Assembly: GCA_001627335.1 (NCBI GenBank)
Contig: LUPK01000010.1
Span: 62,001 to 126,000, forward strand
DNA: 64,000 nucleotides
From: Nocardioides sp. REDSEA-S33_B3
GTDB taxonomy: Bacteria; Actinomycetota; Actinomycetes; Propionibacteriales; Nocardioidaceae
Direction of reading: 5' to 3'
Shown here: piece after piece, positions 36,339 to 46,160 of the stretch
Numbering within the stretch: the stretch's first letter is position 1
How the letters are laid out: the number at the start of each line of letters is the position of its first letter
Notes under the pieces: model-generated
Seen by the model: the letters and a program-made list of their open reading frames with translations, nothing else
What the model was told of the DNA's origin: nothing
The model's database searches: none
Made by a program: the position numbers and the translations under genes

Positions 36339-36958
36339 CGTGGGAGGTCGACGCCGGCGGGGCGATGCTGCTGGTGCTGCTGACGGCCGCGCTGGTCGCC
36401 GCGTCCTGGGCCTGGGCGCCGCGGGGCCGTCGGGTGTGGGCACCTGCCGCGCTGGGCCTGCTGGCTGCGGCCCTCGCCTGGTCCGGGGCCGCCGACCTGA
36501 CGCTGGCCGGGGACGCGCCACGCTCGCTGCTGGTCGCGCTCGCCGGCGCCCTCGCGGTCCTCGGGGGCGGACCGGTGACCACCTCGTTGTTCGCCCTGGT
36601 CGATGCCGAGGGTCATGCCCGGGGTGACCTCGAGGGTGACGTCGAGGGAGACGCCGAACATGACACAGGGACCGGCCCTGACTCCGACTCCGCCCAGGAC
36701 GCCGACACCCTCGAGCGGGCCGGTCAGCTGCTGCGCGGCGGCGCGTGGATCGGTGTCCTGGAGCGTGCCGGCGTCGTGGCCGCGCTGGTCGCGGGCTGGC
36801 CCGAGGGACTGGCCGTCGTGCTGGCCCTCAAGGGGCTGGGGCGCTACCCCGAGCTGCGCAACGCCGGCACCGGCGCGGTGGCCGAGCGCTTCATCATCGG
36901 CACCTTCACCAGCGTGTTGTGGGCCGCATCCTGCGCAGCCTGCGTGGTGCTTGCCTGA
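36335..36958 (+). CDS. SatD-associated membrane protein
   Basis: A 207-residue membrane protein with three N-terminal helices, then an acidic cytoplasmic linker rich in D, E and G (about 88-122, with repeats such as GDLEGDVEGDAEHD), and two further helices toward the C-terminus. The segment RAGVVAALVAGWPEGLAVVLALKGLGRYPEL is conserved in proteins found beside SatD. Function unknown. It starts with the ATG overlapping the satD stop. Confidence 0.8.
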   Translation: MTWEVDAGGAMLLVLLTAALVAASWAWAPRGRRVWAPAALGLLAAALAWSGAADLTLAGDAPRSLLVALAGALAVLGGGPVTTSLFALVDAEGHARGDLEGDVEGDAEHDTGTGPDSDSAQDADTLERAGQLLRGGAWIGVLERAGVVAALVAGWPEGLAVVLALKGLGRYPELRNAGTGAVAERFIIGTFTSVLWAASCAACVVLA

Positions 36959-37008
36959 CGGCGCAGCCGCGCGCAGCCGGCGAGCGGGCCGGTACGTCGG
37001 GCTGGCGG

Positions 37009-38370
37009 TCAGGCCGGGCCGACCACCGCGAGCACCTCGGGTCGCGAGAAGATCTCCGCCGCCACCGCGCGCACGTCCTCGATGCTCACCTCGTCGATGT
37101 GGGTCAGCACCTCGTCGAGGGTGAGCAACCGGTCGTGCACGAGCTCGGACTTCCCCAGCCTGGCCATGCGCGACCCCGAGTCCTCCAGGCCGAGCACCAG
37201 CCCGCCCCGCAGCTGGCCCTTGCCGCGCTCGAGCTCTTCGGCGCTGATCCCCTCCCGGGCGACCAGCCCCAGCTGCTCGCGGACGACCGAGAGCACCTCG
37301 TCCTGCTTGGCGGGCAGGCACCCGACGGAGACGCCGACCAGCCCGGAGTCGGCGTGGTGGGAGGCGAACGCGTAGACCGAGTAGGCCAGGCCACGACGTT
37401 CCCGGACCTCCTGGAACAGCCGCGACGAGGTCCCGCCCCCGAGGGCGGTGCTGAGGATCGACAGCGCGAAGCGGCGGGGGTCGTTGCGGGCGATGCCCTC
37501 CATCCCGAGCACGAGGTTGACCTGCTCGAAGGGACGGATCGTCGAGGCGGTGCCGGGGTGGACGGGCGCGGGCGCGCCCTCCCCCAGGCGCGAGACCGGC
37601 GCCTCGGTGCGGTCCAGGAACCCGTTGCGACCGAAGGCGGCCTCGACCTGCGCGACCACGTGGTCGTGCTCGACGTTGCCGGCCACCGACACCACGATCG
37701 TCGCGGGTCGGTAGTGCGTGCGGTGGAACTGCGCCACCTGGTCACGGGTCATGGCGGTGATGGACTCGACGGTCCCGGCGATCGGACGTCCGAGCGCGGT
37801 GTGCTCCCCGAAGGCCTGGGCCGCGAACAGGTTGTGCACCACGTCGTCGGGGTCGTCGTCGTGCATCGCGATCTCGTCGAGGATGACGTCGCGCTCGGCG
37901 GCGACGTCCTCGGGGGTGATCAGGGAGTCGGTGATCATGTCGCCGAGCACGTCCACCGCCAGGTCGAGGTCCACGTCGAGGACCCGTGCGTGGAAGCAGG
38001 TGTACTCCTTGGCGGTGAAGGCGTTGAACTCGCCCCCGACGGCGTCCAGGGCCACCGAGATGTCCATCGCCGAGCGGCTCCCCGTGCCCTTGAACAGCAC
38101 GTGCTCGAGGAAGTGGGAGCAGCCGTGCAGCGTCTCGTCCTCGTCGGCGGACCCGACCCCGACCCAGACCCCGATGCTGGCCGAGCGCACCCCGGCCATC
38201 TGCTCGGTGACGATGCGCAGCCCCGAGGGGAGCAGCGTGCGGCGTACGACGGAGGTGACCAGCCCGTCGTCGTCGGTCGTCTCCGACAGCGTGCTGGTCA
38301 GGTGCGCTGTGCTCTCGGGGCTGCCAGGGGTGCCGGGGGTGCCGGCGGGGGTGCTCGTGCTGGTGCTCAT
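37009..38370 (-). CDS. M16 (pitrilysin/insulinase) zinc protease
   Basis: A 453-residue peptidase. The inverted zinc motif HFLEH lies near residue 85 in GCSHFLEHVLFKGT, and the third ligand glutamate is in the helix after DVAAERDVILDEI. The second half is the non-catalytic M16 domain with GGGTSSRLFQEVRE. The N-terminal 30 residues are S/T/P-rich and probably disordered. The same gene follows pnp in M. tuberculosis (Rv2782c). A strong hairpin separates it from pnp, so readthrough or its own promoter must drive it. Confidence 0.95.
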   Translation of the reverse strand: MSTSTSTPAGTPGTPGSPESTAHLTSTLSETTDDDGLVTSVVRRTLLPSGLRIVTEQMAGVRSASIGVWVGVGSADEDETLHGCSHFLEHVLFKGTGSRSAMDISVALDAVGGEFNAFTAKEYTCFHARVLDVDLDLAVDVLGDMITDSLITPEDVAAERDVILDEIAMHDDDPDDVVHNLFAAQAFGEHTALGRPIAGTVESITAMTRDQVAQFHRTHYRPATIVVSVAGNVEHDHVVAQVEAAFGRNGFLDRTEAPVSRLGEGAPAPVHPGTASTIRPFEQVNLVLGMEGIARNDPRRFALSILSTALGGGTSSRLFQEVRERRGLAYSVYAFASHHADSGLVGVSVGCLPAKQDEVLSVVREQLGLVAREGISAEELERGKGQLRGGLVLGLEDSGSRMARLGKSELVHDRLLTLDEVLTHIDEVSIEDVRAVAAEIFSRPEVLAVVGPA

Positions 38371-38403
38371 CGGGTCGCTCCGGTCTGTCCGTGGCGGTGA
38401 AGC

Positions 38404-38442
38404 GACCGACCCGCCCGAGCCGGTGGCTCGGGCGGGTCGGTC
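38404..38442 (-). terminator. Terminator/attenuator between pnp and the M16 gene
   Basis: A perfect 18-bp stem (38404-38421 with 38425-38442) with a 3-nt loop lies 19 bp beyond the pnp stop. It should end most pnp transcripts or protect the 3' end. Confidence 0.8.
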
Positions 38443-38460
38443 ACGGCGTGCTGGTGAGGA

Positions 38461-40704
38461 TCACTCCTCGGAGGCGGCCTCCTCGGCGGCCTCGCCCTCG
38501 GCGCCCTCCTCCTCGACCACGGGGGTCAGGGAGAGCTTGCCGCGGTCGTCGATCTCGGCGATCTGGACCTGGATCTTCTGGCCGACCGAGACGACGTCCT
38601 CGACGGCGTCGACACGCTTGCCGCCGGCGAGCGAACGCAGCTTGCTGATGTGCAGCAGGCCGTCCTTCCCGGGCATCAGCGAGACGAACGCACCGAAGTT
38701 CGTCGTCTTGACGACGGTGCCGAGGTAGCGCTCGCCGACCTCGGGCATCGTCGGGTTGGCGATCGCGTTGATCGCCGACCGAGCGGCCTCGGCGGCGGCA
38801 CCGTTGGTGGCACCGATGTAGATGGTGCCGTCGTCCTCGATGGAGATCGAGGCCTCGGTGTCGTCCTGGATCTGGTTGATGACCTTGCCCTTGGGACCGA
38901 TCACCTCGCCGATCTTGTCGACCGGGATCTTGATGGTGATGATCCGAGGCGCGGTCTGCGACATCTCCTCGGGGGCGTCGATGGCCTCGGCCATGACGTC
39001 GAGGATGGTCAGGCGGGCGTCCCGGGCCTGCTTGAGCGCGGCACCGAGGACCTCGGCGGGGATGCCGTCGAGCTTGGTGTCGAGCTGCAGCGCGGTCACG
39101 AACTCACGGGTGCCGGCGACCTTGAAGTCCATGTCGCCGAACGCGTCCTCGGCACCGAGGATGTCGGTGAGGGCCACGTAGGTGGTCTGGCCGTCGATCT
39201 CACCGGAGACCAGGCCCATCGCGATGCCGGCGACCGGCGCCTTGAGCGGCACACCGGCCTGCAGCAGCGACAGGGTCGAGGCGCAGACCGAGCCCATCGA
39301 GGTCGAGCCGTTGGAGCCCATGGCCTCGGAGAGCTGACGGATCGCGTAGGGGAACTCCTCGCGGTCGGGCAGCACCGGCAGCAGCGCGCGGCGCGCCAGG
39401 GCGCCGTGGCCGACCTCGCGGCGCTTGGGCGAGCCCACGCGACCGGTCTCACCGGTGGAGAACGGCGGGAAGACGTACTTGTGCATGTAGCGGCGGTGCT
39501 TCTCCGGGGAGAGCGTGTCGAGCTGCTGCTCCATCTTGAGCATGTCCAGCGTGGTGACACCCAGGATCTGGGTCTCGCCGCGCTCGAACAGCGCCGAGCC
39601 GTGCACCCGCGGGATCAGGCCGACCTCGGCGTGCAGCGGACGGATGTCGGCCAGGCCGCGGCCGTCGATGCGGACCTTGTCGCGCAGGATCGACTCGCGC
39701 ACCAGCGCCTTGTTCAGCGAGCGGAACGCCGCGCCGAGCTCCTTCTCGCGACCCTCGAACTGGCCGGCGAGGCGGTCGAGCAGCGCGTCCTTGATCTCGT
39801 CGGTGCGGTCCTGGCGCTCCTGCTTGTCCGCGATCTTCATCGCGGCCGCGAGGTCCTCGCGGGCAGCGGACTCGACCGCGGCGTAGACGTCGTCCTCGTA
39901 GTCGAGGAAGACCGGGAAGTCCTGGACCGGCTTGGCCGCGGCGGCGGCGAGCTCGGACTGGGCCTCGCAGAGCTGCTTGATGAAGGGCTTCGCGGCGTCG
40001 AGGCCCTGGGCCACGACGGTCTCGTCGGGCGCCTGAGCACCGGAGGAGATCTTGCCGAAGGCGGTCTCGGTGGCCTCGGCCTCGACCATCATGATGGCGA
40101 CGTCGCCGGCGTCGGTGACGCGACCGGCCACGACCATGTCGAAGACGGCGTCCTCGAGCTGGGAGTGGGTCGGGAACGCGACCCACTGGCCGTCGATGAG
40201 GGCGACGCGCACGCCGCCGACCGGGCCGGAGAACGGCAGGCCGGAGAGCTGGGTGGACATCGACGCGGCGTTGATCGCGAGGACGTCGTAGGGGGTGTCG
40301 GGCTCGAGGGCCAGGACGGTGATGACGACCTGGACCTCGTTGCGCAGGCCCTTCTTGAAGGTCGGGCGCAGCGGACGGTCGATGAGGCGGCAGGTGAGGA
40401 TCGCGTCCTCGCCCGGGCGGCCCTCGGAGCGGAAGAACGAGCCGGGGATCTTGCCCGCGGCGTACATCCGCTCCTCGACGTCGATGGTGAGGGGGAAGAA
40501 GTCGAACTGGTCCTTCGGGTGCTTCCCGGCCGTCGTCGCCGAGAGCAGCATCGTCTCGTCGTCGAGGTAGGCCGTGACGGAGCCGGCGGCCTGGCGGGCC
40601 AGGAGGCCGGTCTCGAACTTGACGGTACGGGTGCCGAACGAGCCGTTGTCGATGACGGTCTCGACGGCGGAGATCACGGGCTCAGCCGTGTGGGACTCGG
40701 TCAA
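38461..40704 (-). CDS. pnp: Polyribonucleotide nucleotidyltransferase
   Basis: A 747-residue phosphorolytic 3'-5' exoribonuclease. The order is two RNase PH-like cores separated by a helical domain, then KH ([17 protein letters not shown]) and S1 ([28 protein letters not shown]). Long N- and C-terminal additions to the core are typical of actinobacterial GpsI. The start is TTG at 40704, preceded by AGAAGGAA. It follows rpsO, the classical order, with a hairpin in the 260-bp gap between them. Confidence 0.97.
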   Translation of the reverse strand: MTESHTAEPVISAVETVIDNGSFGTRTVKFETGLLARQAAGSVTAYLDDETMLLSATTAGKHPKDQFDFFPLTIDVEERMYAAGKIPGSFFRSEGRPGEDAILTCRLIDRPLRPTFKKGLRNEVQVVITVLALEPDTPYDVLAINAASMSTQLSGLPFSGPVGGVRVALIDGQWVAFPTHSQLEDAVFDMVVAGRVTDAGDVAIMMVEAEATETAFGKISSGAQAPDETVVAQGLDAAKPFIKQLCEAQSELAAAAAKPVQDFPVFLDYEDDVYAAVESAAREDLAAAMKIADKQERQDRTDEIKDALLDRLAGQFEGREKELGAAFRSLNKALVRESILRDKVRIDGRGLADIRPLHAEVGLIPRVHGSALFERGETQILGVTTLDMLKMEQQLDTLSPEKHRRYMHKYVFPPFSTGETGRVGSPKRREVGHGALARRALLPVLPDREEFPYAIRQLSEAMGSNGSTSMGSVCASTLSLLQAGVPLKAPVAGIAMGLVSGEIDGQTTYVALTDILGAEDAFGDMDFKVAGTREFVTALQLDTKLDGIPAEVLGAALKQARDARLTILDVMAEAIDAPEEMSQTAPRIITIKIPVDKIGEVIGPKGKVINQIQDDTEASISIEDDGTIYIGATNGAAAEAARSAINAIANPTMPEVGERYLGTVVKTTNFGAFVSLMPGKDGLLHISKLRSLAGGKRVDAVEDVVSVGQKIQVQIAEIDDRGKLSLTPVVEEEGAEGEAAEEAASEE

Positions 40705-40908
40705 GAGTGTTCCTTCTGAGGTTGCAGAGCATCCCGCTGCGTCCCGCGAAGAGGTGCCGGTCTTCGATCGAGGCCCGCAGTCGCGTCGCACGGGTGCGAG
40801 CTCTGAGAGCCACTACCGAGGACCGAGCCGGGCGAGCGGGTCACTCCTGGTGTGGATGGTTGTTCAGTTGTACGACGCCGAGCCTAGTGGTCGGGGCCGG
40901 AAATGCGT

Positions 40909-40942
40909 CGGAGCGGCCGCCCGCGTTCGGGCGACCGCTCCG
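40909..40942 (-). terminator. Hairpin between rpsO and pnp
   Basis: The arms 40909-40923 and 40928-40942 pair over 14 bp with one mismatch and a 4-nt loop, 22 bp after the rpsO stop. It is a likely terminator or RNA processing site, as found between rpsO and pnp in many bacteria. Confidence 0.7.
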
Positions 40943-40964
40943 CCCTCGAGGTCTGAGGGGTGCG

Positions 40965-41240
40965 TCAGCGGCGCAGGCCGAGACGCTCGATGATCGAGCG
41001 GTAGCGCTCGATGTCGCTCTTGTTCAGGTAGTTCAGCAGGCGGCGGCGCTGGCCGACCAGCAGCAGCAGGCCACGACGGCTGTGGTGGTCGTGCTTGTGC
41101 TGCTTGAGGTGCTCGGTCAGGTGGGAGATGCGGTGCGAGAGCAGAGCGATCTGCACCTCCGGCGAGCCGGTGTCGCCCTCGGTCGTGGCGTACTCGGCGA
41201 TGATCTTCTTCTTGGTCTCCGCGTCGGTACCGATCGACAT
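40965..41240 (-). CDS. rpsO: 30S ribosomal protein S15
   Basis: A 91-residue ribosomal protein that binds 16S rRNA near the central domain junction. The signature [17 protein letters not shown] and [16 protein letters not shown] are unmistakable. The start is ATG at 41240 after GGAAGGAGA. A -10-like TATTCT lies about 115 bp upstream on the minus strand. Confidence 0.98.
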   Translation of the reverse strand: MSIGTDAETKKKIIAEYATTEGDTGSPEVQIALLSHRISHLTEHLKQHKHDHHSRRGLLLLVGQRRRLLNYLNKSDIERYRSIIERLGLRR

Positions 41241-41357
41241 ACGGGTCTCCTTCCGGCTCCGGGTCTCCCCTGGGCCTGTTCGCTGCGCGGCGCGCCGGGG
41301 CCTGTTCACCCGGGCACTCTCGATCCGCGGCCGTTGGACGGCAACCGGACGAGAATA

Positions 41358-41401
41358 GGCCCCGCACGGGCGAGGGTGGAAATCCTCGCCCGCACGGGGC
41401 C
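41358..41401 (-). terminator. Hairpin downstream of the DUF6458 gene
   Basis: The arms 41358-41375 and 41384-41401 pair over 8 bp and 7 bp around a 3-nt internal loop. It lies 18 bp beyond the stop of the small membrane protein gene and upstream of the rpsO promoter region. Confidence 0.65.
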
Positions 41402-41419
41402 CATGGCCCGCGCTGCGGG

Positions 41420-41665
41420 TCAGACGTCGTGGTGCGAGGAGGTGCGGCGCTCGGTGACCGACCCGTCGGGGTGCGTGGTCGTGGCGACCGTGCCCGACTC
41501 GCGACGGCGGTTGAGCGTGACGGCGGTCAGCACCAGCAGGGCGACGCCGACGATGGTCATGATCCAGCCGATCATCTGCAGGTCCACGCCCTCGACGGCG
41601 TCCTGGACGGCCAACGCCAGGATCAGTCCGACGACGACGAGGAAGCCTCCGGCTCCGTAACCCAT
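41420..41665 (-). CDS. Small two-helix membrane protein (DUF6458 type)
   Basis: An 81-residue protein with two membrane helices (about 5-20 and 32-52), then a basic stretch and a hydrophilic histidine-ending tail. The first helix [17 protein letters not shown] and the following [15 protein letters not shown] are the recognisable features of this actinobacterial family of unknown function. Start ATG 41665 follows GAGAGGAG closely. It stands alone between the rpsO terminator region and a divergent molybdopterin enzyme. Confidence 0.85.
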   Translation of the reverse strand: MGYGAGGFLVVVGLILALAVQDAVEGVDLQMIGWIMTIVGVALLVLTAVTLNRRRESGTVATTTHPDGSVTERRTSSHHDV

Positions 41666-41820
41666 GGTGTTCTCCTCTCGGTGCGGGCGCGGCGTGCGCC
41701 CGTCAGGCGTGTGGGGTGATGCCTTCGACTCTTGTGCCCGGTGCGGCCGACGGATCTCTCACCCGACCGGGTAAGAGTGCTGCTCAGCCCCGCGCGGGCC
41801 GGCGGTGGCACGATGCCGTC

Positions 41821-43998
41821 ATGGGCCTGCTCGCGGACTCCCCGATCCCCTCCGGCTTCACCGGCACCCGGCTGGGGGTGTGCAACCTGTGCGAGGCGAT
41901 CTGCGGCCTGCGGGTCACCTTCACCGACGGTGAGGTCACCGGCATCCGCGGCAATCCCGAGGACCCGCTCTCGCGGGGGCACGTCTGCCCCAAGGGCGTC
42001 TCCCTGGCCGACGTGCACGCCGACCCGGACCGGTTGCGCCGGCCGGTGCGCCGGGTCGGGACCGGCGAGGCCGCCCGGTGGGAGGAGATGGAGTGGGAGG
42101 AGGCCCTCGACCTGGTGGCCGACCGGCTCGCGGCCACCTCGCGCGAGCACGGCCGCGACGCGGTCGGCGTCTACCTCGGCAACCCCAACGCCCACTCGCT
42201 CGGCTCCGCCACCCACGGGACGGCCTTCGTCCGCAGCCTCCGGACCCGCAACCGCTTCAGCGCCTCGTCGGTGGACCAGGTCCCCCACCAGTTCCTCGCC
42301 TGGCAGATGTTCGGCCACCAGCTGCTGCTGCCGGTGCCGGACATCGACCGCACCGACCTCTTCCTCGTCATCGGTGCCAACCCGATGGCCTCCAACGGCT
42401 CCCTGATGACCGTGCCCGACTTCCCGCGACGCGTCCGTGCGCTGCACGAGCGCGGCGGCCGGATGGTCGTGGTCGACCCTCGACGCACCGAGACGGCCAA
42501 GGTCGCCGACGAGCACCTGTTCGTCCGGCCCGGCAGCGACGCCGCGCTCCTCCTGGCGCTCGTCCACGTGCTGCTGCGCGAGGACCTGGTGACCCCACCG
42601 GCGTACGTCGACCACCTCGAGGACCTCCCGGGCCTGGTCGCCGACTTCACCCCCGAACTCGCCGAGCGGGTCAGCGGCGTGCCGGCCACCGACGTCGAGC
42701 GCCTGGCACGGGAGCTGGCCGCCGCCGACCGCGCCGCGGTCTACGGTCGGCTCGGCGTCTCCACCCACGGCTTCGGCTCGATCTGCCAGTGGGCCGTCAC
42801 CCTGCTCAACGTCCTGACCGGCAACCTGGACCGCGAGGGCGGGGTGATGTTCCCCGAGCCCGCCATCGACACGGTCGGGCGCCGCATCGTCTCCCCCGGC
42901 CACCACGACGTGTGGCGCAGCCGCGTCCGCGAGCTGCCGGAGTTCGCCGGGGAGCTCCCGGTCTCGGCCCTGCGCGAGGAGATCGAGACGCCCGGGGAGG
43001 GACAGATCCGGGCGATGGTCACGATCGCCGGCAACCCCGTCCTCTCGACGCCCGACGGGCGGCGGCTGGCCGACGCGCTCGACTCCCTGGACTTCATGGT
43101 CGCGATCGACATCTACCTCAACGAGACCACCCGTCACGCCGACGTGGTCCTCCCGGTGACGACCGCCCTGGAGCGCGACCAGTACGACCTGGTCTTCCAC
43201 GGCCTGGCGGTGCGCAACACCGCCCGCTTCACCCCGGCGCTCCTGCCCAAGGAGAAGGGCACCCGACACGACTGGGAGGTCTTCGGGGCGTTGGCGCGCC
43301 GGCTCTCGGCACGGCTGGGGAAGAAGCTGCCGCTCCGGGCGCGGCTCCAGCAACGGGCCCGGATGACCGCCAGCCCGCGGCTCCTCCTGCCGCTGCTGCT
43401 GCGCGGCAACCGCTACGGCCTGACCTGGCGGGCGCTGCGGCGCCACCCCGAGGGCGTCGACCTGGGGCCGCTGCGTCCCTGCCTGCCCGAGCGCCTGCAG
43501 ACCCCGGACAAGCGGGTGGACCTCACCCCCGCCCTCGTCGTCGACGACCTGGCGCGTCTGCGTGCCTCGCTGGAGAGCACGCCCACGACCGCCGCGGACG
43601 AGCTGCTGCTCATCGGCCGTCGCCACGCACGCGACTGCAACTCCTGGCTGCACAACTCCGATCGGCTCACCCGGGGCAGGCCGCGGCACCAGCTCCTGGC
43701 CCACCCCGACGACCTGCGCGAGCGCGGCCTCGCCGACGGCGACGTGGTGACGGTCTCCAGCCGGGTCGGCTCGGTCGAGGTCGAGTGCGCCGCGAGCGAG
43801 GACCTGATGCCCGGCGTCGTGTCGCTTCCGCATGGCTACGGCCACGCGCTGCCCGGGGTGCGGCTCTCGCACGCCAGCACGGTGCCGGGGGTCTCGATCA
43901 ACGACCTGACCGACCCCGAGCGGCTCGACGTCTCGGGCAACGCGGCCCTCAACGGCACCCCGGTGCGGCTCAGCCCTGCCGCCGCTCCCGCAGGGTGA
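41821..43998 (+). CDS. Molybdopterin (MopB) oxidoreductase with N-terminal [4Fe-4S] domain
   Basis: A 725-residue enzyme of the DMSO-reductase superfamily. The N-terminal cluster domain has CNLCEAICG and later CPKG (four cysteines). The molybdopterin-binding core includes IGANPMASNG and VVDPRRTETA, and the C-terminal dinucleotide-binding domain has RDCNSWLHNS and PHGYGH. At the metal-ligand region the sequence is SASSVDQVPHQ, without cysteine or selenocysteine, so the protein ligand, if any, may be the aspartate. There is no Tat signal, so it is probably cytoplasmic. Substrate unknown. No electron-transfer subunit is adjacent, and it overlaps the convergent membrane protein gene by 29 bp. Confidence 0.9.
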   Translation: MGLLADSPIPSGFTGTRLGVCNLCEAICGLRVTFTDGEVTGIRGNPEDPLSRGHVCPKGVSLADVHADPDRLRRPVRRVGTGEAARWEEMEWEEALDLVADRLAATSREHGRDAVGVYLGNPNAHSLGSATHGTAFVRSLRTRNRFSASSVDQVPHQFLAWQMFGHQLLLPVPDIDRTDLFLVIGANPMASNGSLMTVPDFPRRVRALHERGGRMVVVDPRRTETAKVADEHLFVRPGSDAALLLALVHVLLREDLVTPPAYVDHLEDLPGLVADFTPELAERVSGVPATDVERLARELAAADRAAVYGRLGVSTHGFGSICQWAVTLLNVLTGNLDREGGVMFPEPAIDTVGRRIVSPGHHDVWRSRVRELPEFAGELPVSALREEIETPGEGQIRAMVTIAGNPVLSTPDGRRLADALDSLDFMVAIDIYLNETTRHADVVLPVTTALERDQYDLVFHGLAVRNTARFTPALLPKEKGTRHDWEVFGALARRLSARLGKKLPLRARLQQRARMTASPRLLLPLLLRGNRYGLTWRALRRHPEGVDLGPLRPCLPERLQTPDKRVDLTPALVVDDLARLRASLESTPTTAADELLLIGRRHARDCNSWLHNSDRLTRGRPRHQLLAHPDDLRERGLADGDVVTVSSRVGSVEVECAASEDLMPGVVSLPHGYGHALPGVRLSHASTVPGVSINDLTDPERLDVSGNAALNGTPVRLSPAAAPAG

Positions 43999-44998
43999 GG
44001 TAGACCGCCCGGACGCCGACGGCCCGCTCGAGCTCGCGGGTCACCAGGCCGAAGAACTGCTCCCGGTAGGCCTCGTCGGTCACCGTCGACACGGTCAGGT
44101 AGAGCAGCGAGAAGGAACCCAGGAACAGCGACACCTTGCCCAGCGGGACCGAGACCTGCGCGAGGTAGGGCAGCGTGTGGATGTCCTCACGACCCAGGCC
44201 CGTCCACGACTCCTGCACGTCGACGCCCATGGTGAGAGCGCCGAAGAGCAGGAAGAACCCGAAGACGGTGCCCGCCAGCAGCAGCACCTGGACGAACTGC
44301 ACGATCACCAGGAACAGCACCAGGTTGCCGCGCTCGAAGCCGGTCACCGTCGCGCGCCCCACCGGGTCCGCCCCCGGGTCGGCCAGCAGCTCCTCGCACG
44401 CCTCCTCCAGCGGCGTACGACGGCAGGCGCGGCGCAGGAAGTCCTCGTCCACCGCGTCGTCGGCCCGGTCGACCTCCTCGGGCAGGCGCACCAGCAGGAA
44501 GGCGACCGCCATGCCGACGAACAGCAGCACCACGAGCCACAGCGTGCCGGTCTGCAGCGAGGCCGCCAGCTGCCAGACCTCGGCGTTGATGAACAGGAAG
44601 GTCACGAAGATCAGCAGCAGCGGCAGGGCACGCGTCATCTGGGGCAGCAGCGAGGGCAGCGAGGACGCGGTGCGCCGCAGCGCCCACGCCAGGATCGGTC
44701 GCACGTGCAGCACGGTGAGGGCGTAGGAGACGACGGCCAGCAGCACCAGGGTCAGGACGACCGCCGGGGCCGCCGACACCTGGGAGGTCAACCACGCCAG
44801 GGCCACCCCGGCGCCCGCAGCGACCAGCGCGACCAGCAACAGCCGTGGGACGGTGCGCCGAGGCGAGAGTGCCTCGCGCGCCTCGCGCCGCCGCTCCGGC
44901 ACGAAGTAGGACAACCCGTTGGCGAGGAACCACGCATCGGCGGCCGCGACCGGGTCGCCGTCGCGGCCGCCTCGGTCGTGACGACCGGGCAGGACCAT
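43970..44998 (-). CDS. Polytopic membrane protein of unknown function
   Basis: A 342-residue protein with an N-terminal cytoplasmic stretch (DAWFLANGLSYFVPERR), about six hydrophobic helices, a charged mid-domain (EEVDRADDAVDEDFLRRACRRTPLEEACEELLADP) and a cytoplasmic C-terminal helix. I recognise no transporter or enzyme motif. It lies 3 bp downstream of ribF and is probably transcribed with it, although ribF homologues lack this companion in mycobacteria. Its 3' end overlaps the molybdopterin gene antisense by 29 bp. Confidence 0.75.
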   Translation of the reverse strand: MVLPGRHDRGGRDGDPVAAADAWFLANGLSYFVPERRREAREALSPRRTVPRLLLVALVAAGAGVALAWLTSQVSAAPAVVLTLVLLAVVSYALTVLHVRPILAWALRRTASSLPSLLPQMTRALPLLLIFVTFLFINAEVWQLAASLQTGTLWLVVLLFVGMAVAFLLVRLPEEVDRADDAVDEDFLRRACRRTPLEEACEELLADPGADPVGRATVTGFERGNLVLFLVIVQFVQVLLLAGTVFGFFLLFGALTMGVDVQESWTGLGREDIHTLPYLAQVSVPLGKVSLFLGSFSLLYLTVSTVTDEAYREQFFGLVTRELERAVGVRAVYLTLRERRQG

Positions 44999-45001
44999 GC
45001 C

Positions 45002-45937
45002 TCAGCCCGCCAGGAGGTCGCGCGCGCGGTCGACGTCCTCGGCCATCTGGACGACCAGCTCGTCGACGGAGTCGAAGGTGACCATGCCGCGCAGGCGCTC
45101 CACGAACGTGACCTCGACCTCGACGCCGTAGAGGTCCAGGTCGCTGCGGTCCAGGACGTAGGACTCCACCCGCCGGGCCCGCTCGCCGTGGAACGTGGGG
45201 TTGGTGCCCACGCTGATCGCGGCGGGGAGGGACTCACCGGTGTCGAGCCGAATCAACCGCCCGGCGTACACGCCGTCGGCGGGGGCCGCGGTCATCGCGT
45301 CGGTCGGGACGTTGGCGGTGGGGTAGCCCAGCTCGCGGCCGCGCTGGTCGCCCTTCACCACGGTGCCGCGGACGGAGTACGGGCGGCCGAGGGCCTGCGC
45401 CGCCCCCGAGACGTCCCCCGCGGCCAGGCAGGTGCGGACGTAGGTCGACGACCAGACCTGCGGACCACCGTCGAGCGGTATCCCCTCTGCGGTGAAGCCG
45501 TGCCGGGCACCGGACTCGGTGAGCGTCGCGACGTCGCCGCCCGCGCGGTGGCCGAAGCGGAAGTTGGCGCCCACCACCACGGCCGAGGCGTGCAGGGCGT
45601 CGACCAGCACCCGCTGGACGAACTCCTCCGGTGACCAGGACGCCACCTCGCGGTCGAACGGCAGCGCAAGGACCGCGTCGGCGCCGGCGTCGGCCAGCAG
45701 GGCGGCGCGAGTCTCGAGCGAGGTGAGCGCGGTGGGTGCGTGCTCGGGACGCAGGACCGCCATCGGGTGCGGGTCGAAGGTCACCGCCACCAGCAGCAGG
45801 CCACCCTCGTCGGCGACCGCCCGCGCCCGCGAGAGCACCTGGCGGTGGCCGAGGTGGACACCGTCGAAGTTGCCGATGACGACCGCAGTAGGCCCGAGGT
45901 CGTCCGGCACGTCGTCCCAGGACCGCCAGAGCTGCAC
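45002..45937 (-). CDS. ribF: Bifunctional riboflavin kinase / FAD synthetase
   Basis: A 311-residue enzyme making FMN and FAD from riboflavin. The N-terminal FAD synthetase domain has the nucleotidyltransferase motif VIGNFDGVHLGHRQVL. The C-terminal flavokinase domain has VVKGDQRGRELGYPTANV and the GTNPTFHG loop. Start ATG 45937. No FMN riboswitch is visible upstream. It keeps the mycobacterial ribF-truB neighbourhood although about 1.2 kb of extra genes is inserted. Confidence 0.96.
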   Translation of the reverse strand: MQLWRSWDDVPDDLGPTAVVIGNFDGVHLGHRQVLSRARAVADEGGLLLVAVTFDPHPMAVLRPEHAPTALTSLETRAALLADAGADAVLALPFDREVASWSPEEFVQRVLVDALHASAVVVGANFRFGHRAGGDVATLTESGARHGFTAEGIPLDGGPQVWSSTYVRTCLAAGDVSGAAQALGRPYSVRGTVVKGDQRGRELGYPTANVPTDAMTAAPADGVYAGRLIRLDTGESLPAAISVGTNPTFHGERARRVESYVLDRSDLDLYGVEVEVTFVERLRGMVTFDSVDELVVQMAEDVDRARDLLAG

Positions 45938-45980
45938 GTCAGCACCCTACTGGCGCTCGGTCACCCCGCCGGGCAGCAGG

Positions 45981-46160
45981 TCACTCCACGACGCGGATCT
46001 TGGCGGTGACGGCCTCGGCGATCTCGGGGGTGACGTCGGTGATGCCGTGCTCGGCCGCCGCGTGGGAGGCGACCTCGGTGAACAGCTGCTCCTGGGACGC
46101 GGCGCTGAAGCTGGTCGGGCAGCCGGGCATCACGTCCCCGCACGCGAGCTGGAACTTCAT
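45981..46160 (-). CDS. DUF1059 small protein
   Basis: A 59-residue protein with an N-terminal cysteine pair (C7 and C14 in LACGDVMPGC) and a C-terminal helix region, HAAAEHGITDVTPEIAEAV. This matches the DUF1059 family, whose function is unknown. Start ATG 46160 is preceded by AGGAGGAGA, and the 4-bp overlap with the upstream kinase-like gene indicates coexpression. Confidence 0.88.
   Translation of the reverse strand: MKFQLACGDVMPGCPTSFSAASQEQLFTEVASHAAAEHGITDVTPEIAEAVTAKIRVVE

Noticed and set aside
41960..42320. Selenocysteine codon or formate dehydrogenase identity in the molybdopterin enzyme
   Set aside because: There is no in-frame TGA and no Cys or Sec at the expected ligand position; the substrate cannot be named.
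45938..45960. FMN riboswitch upstream of ribF
   Set aside because: The space before ribF shows none of the conserved FMN aptamer segments.
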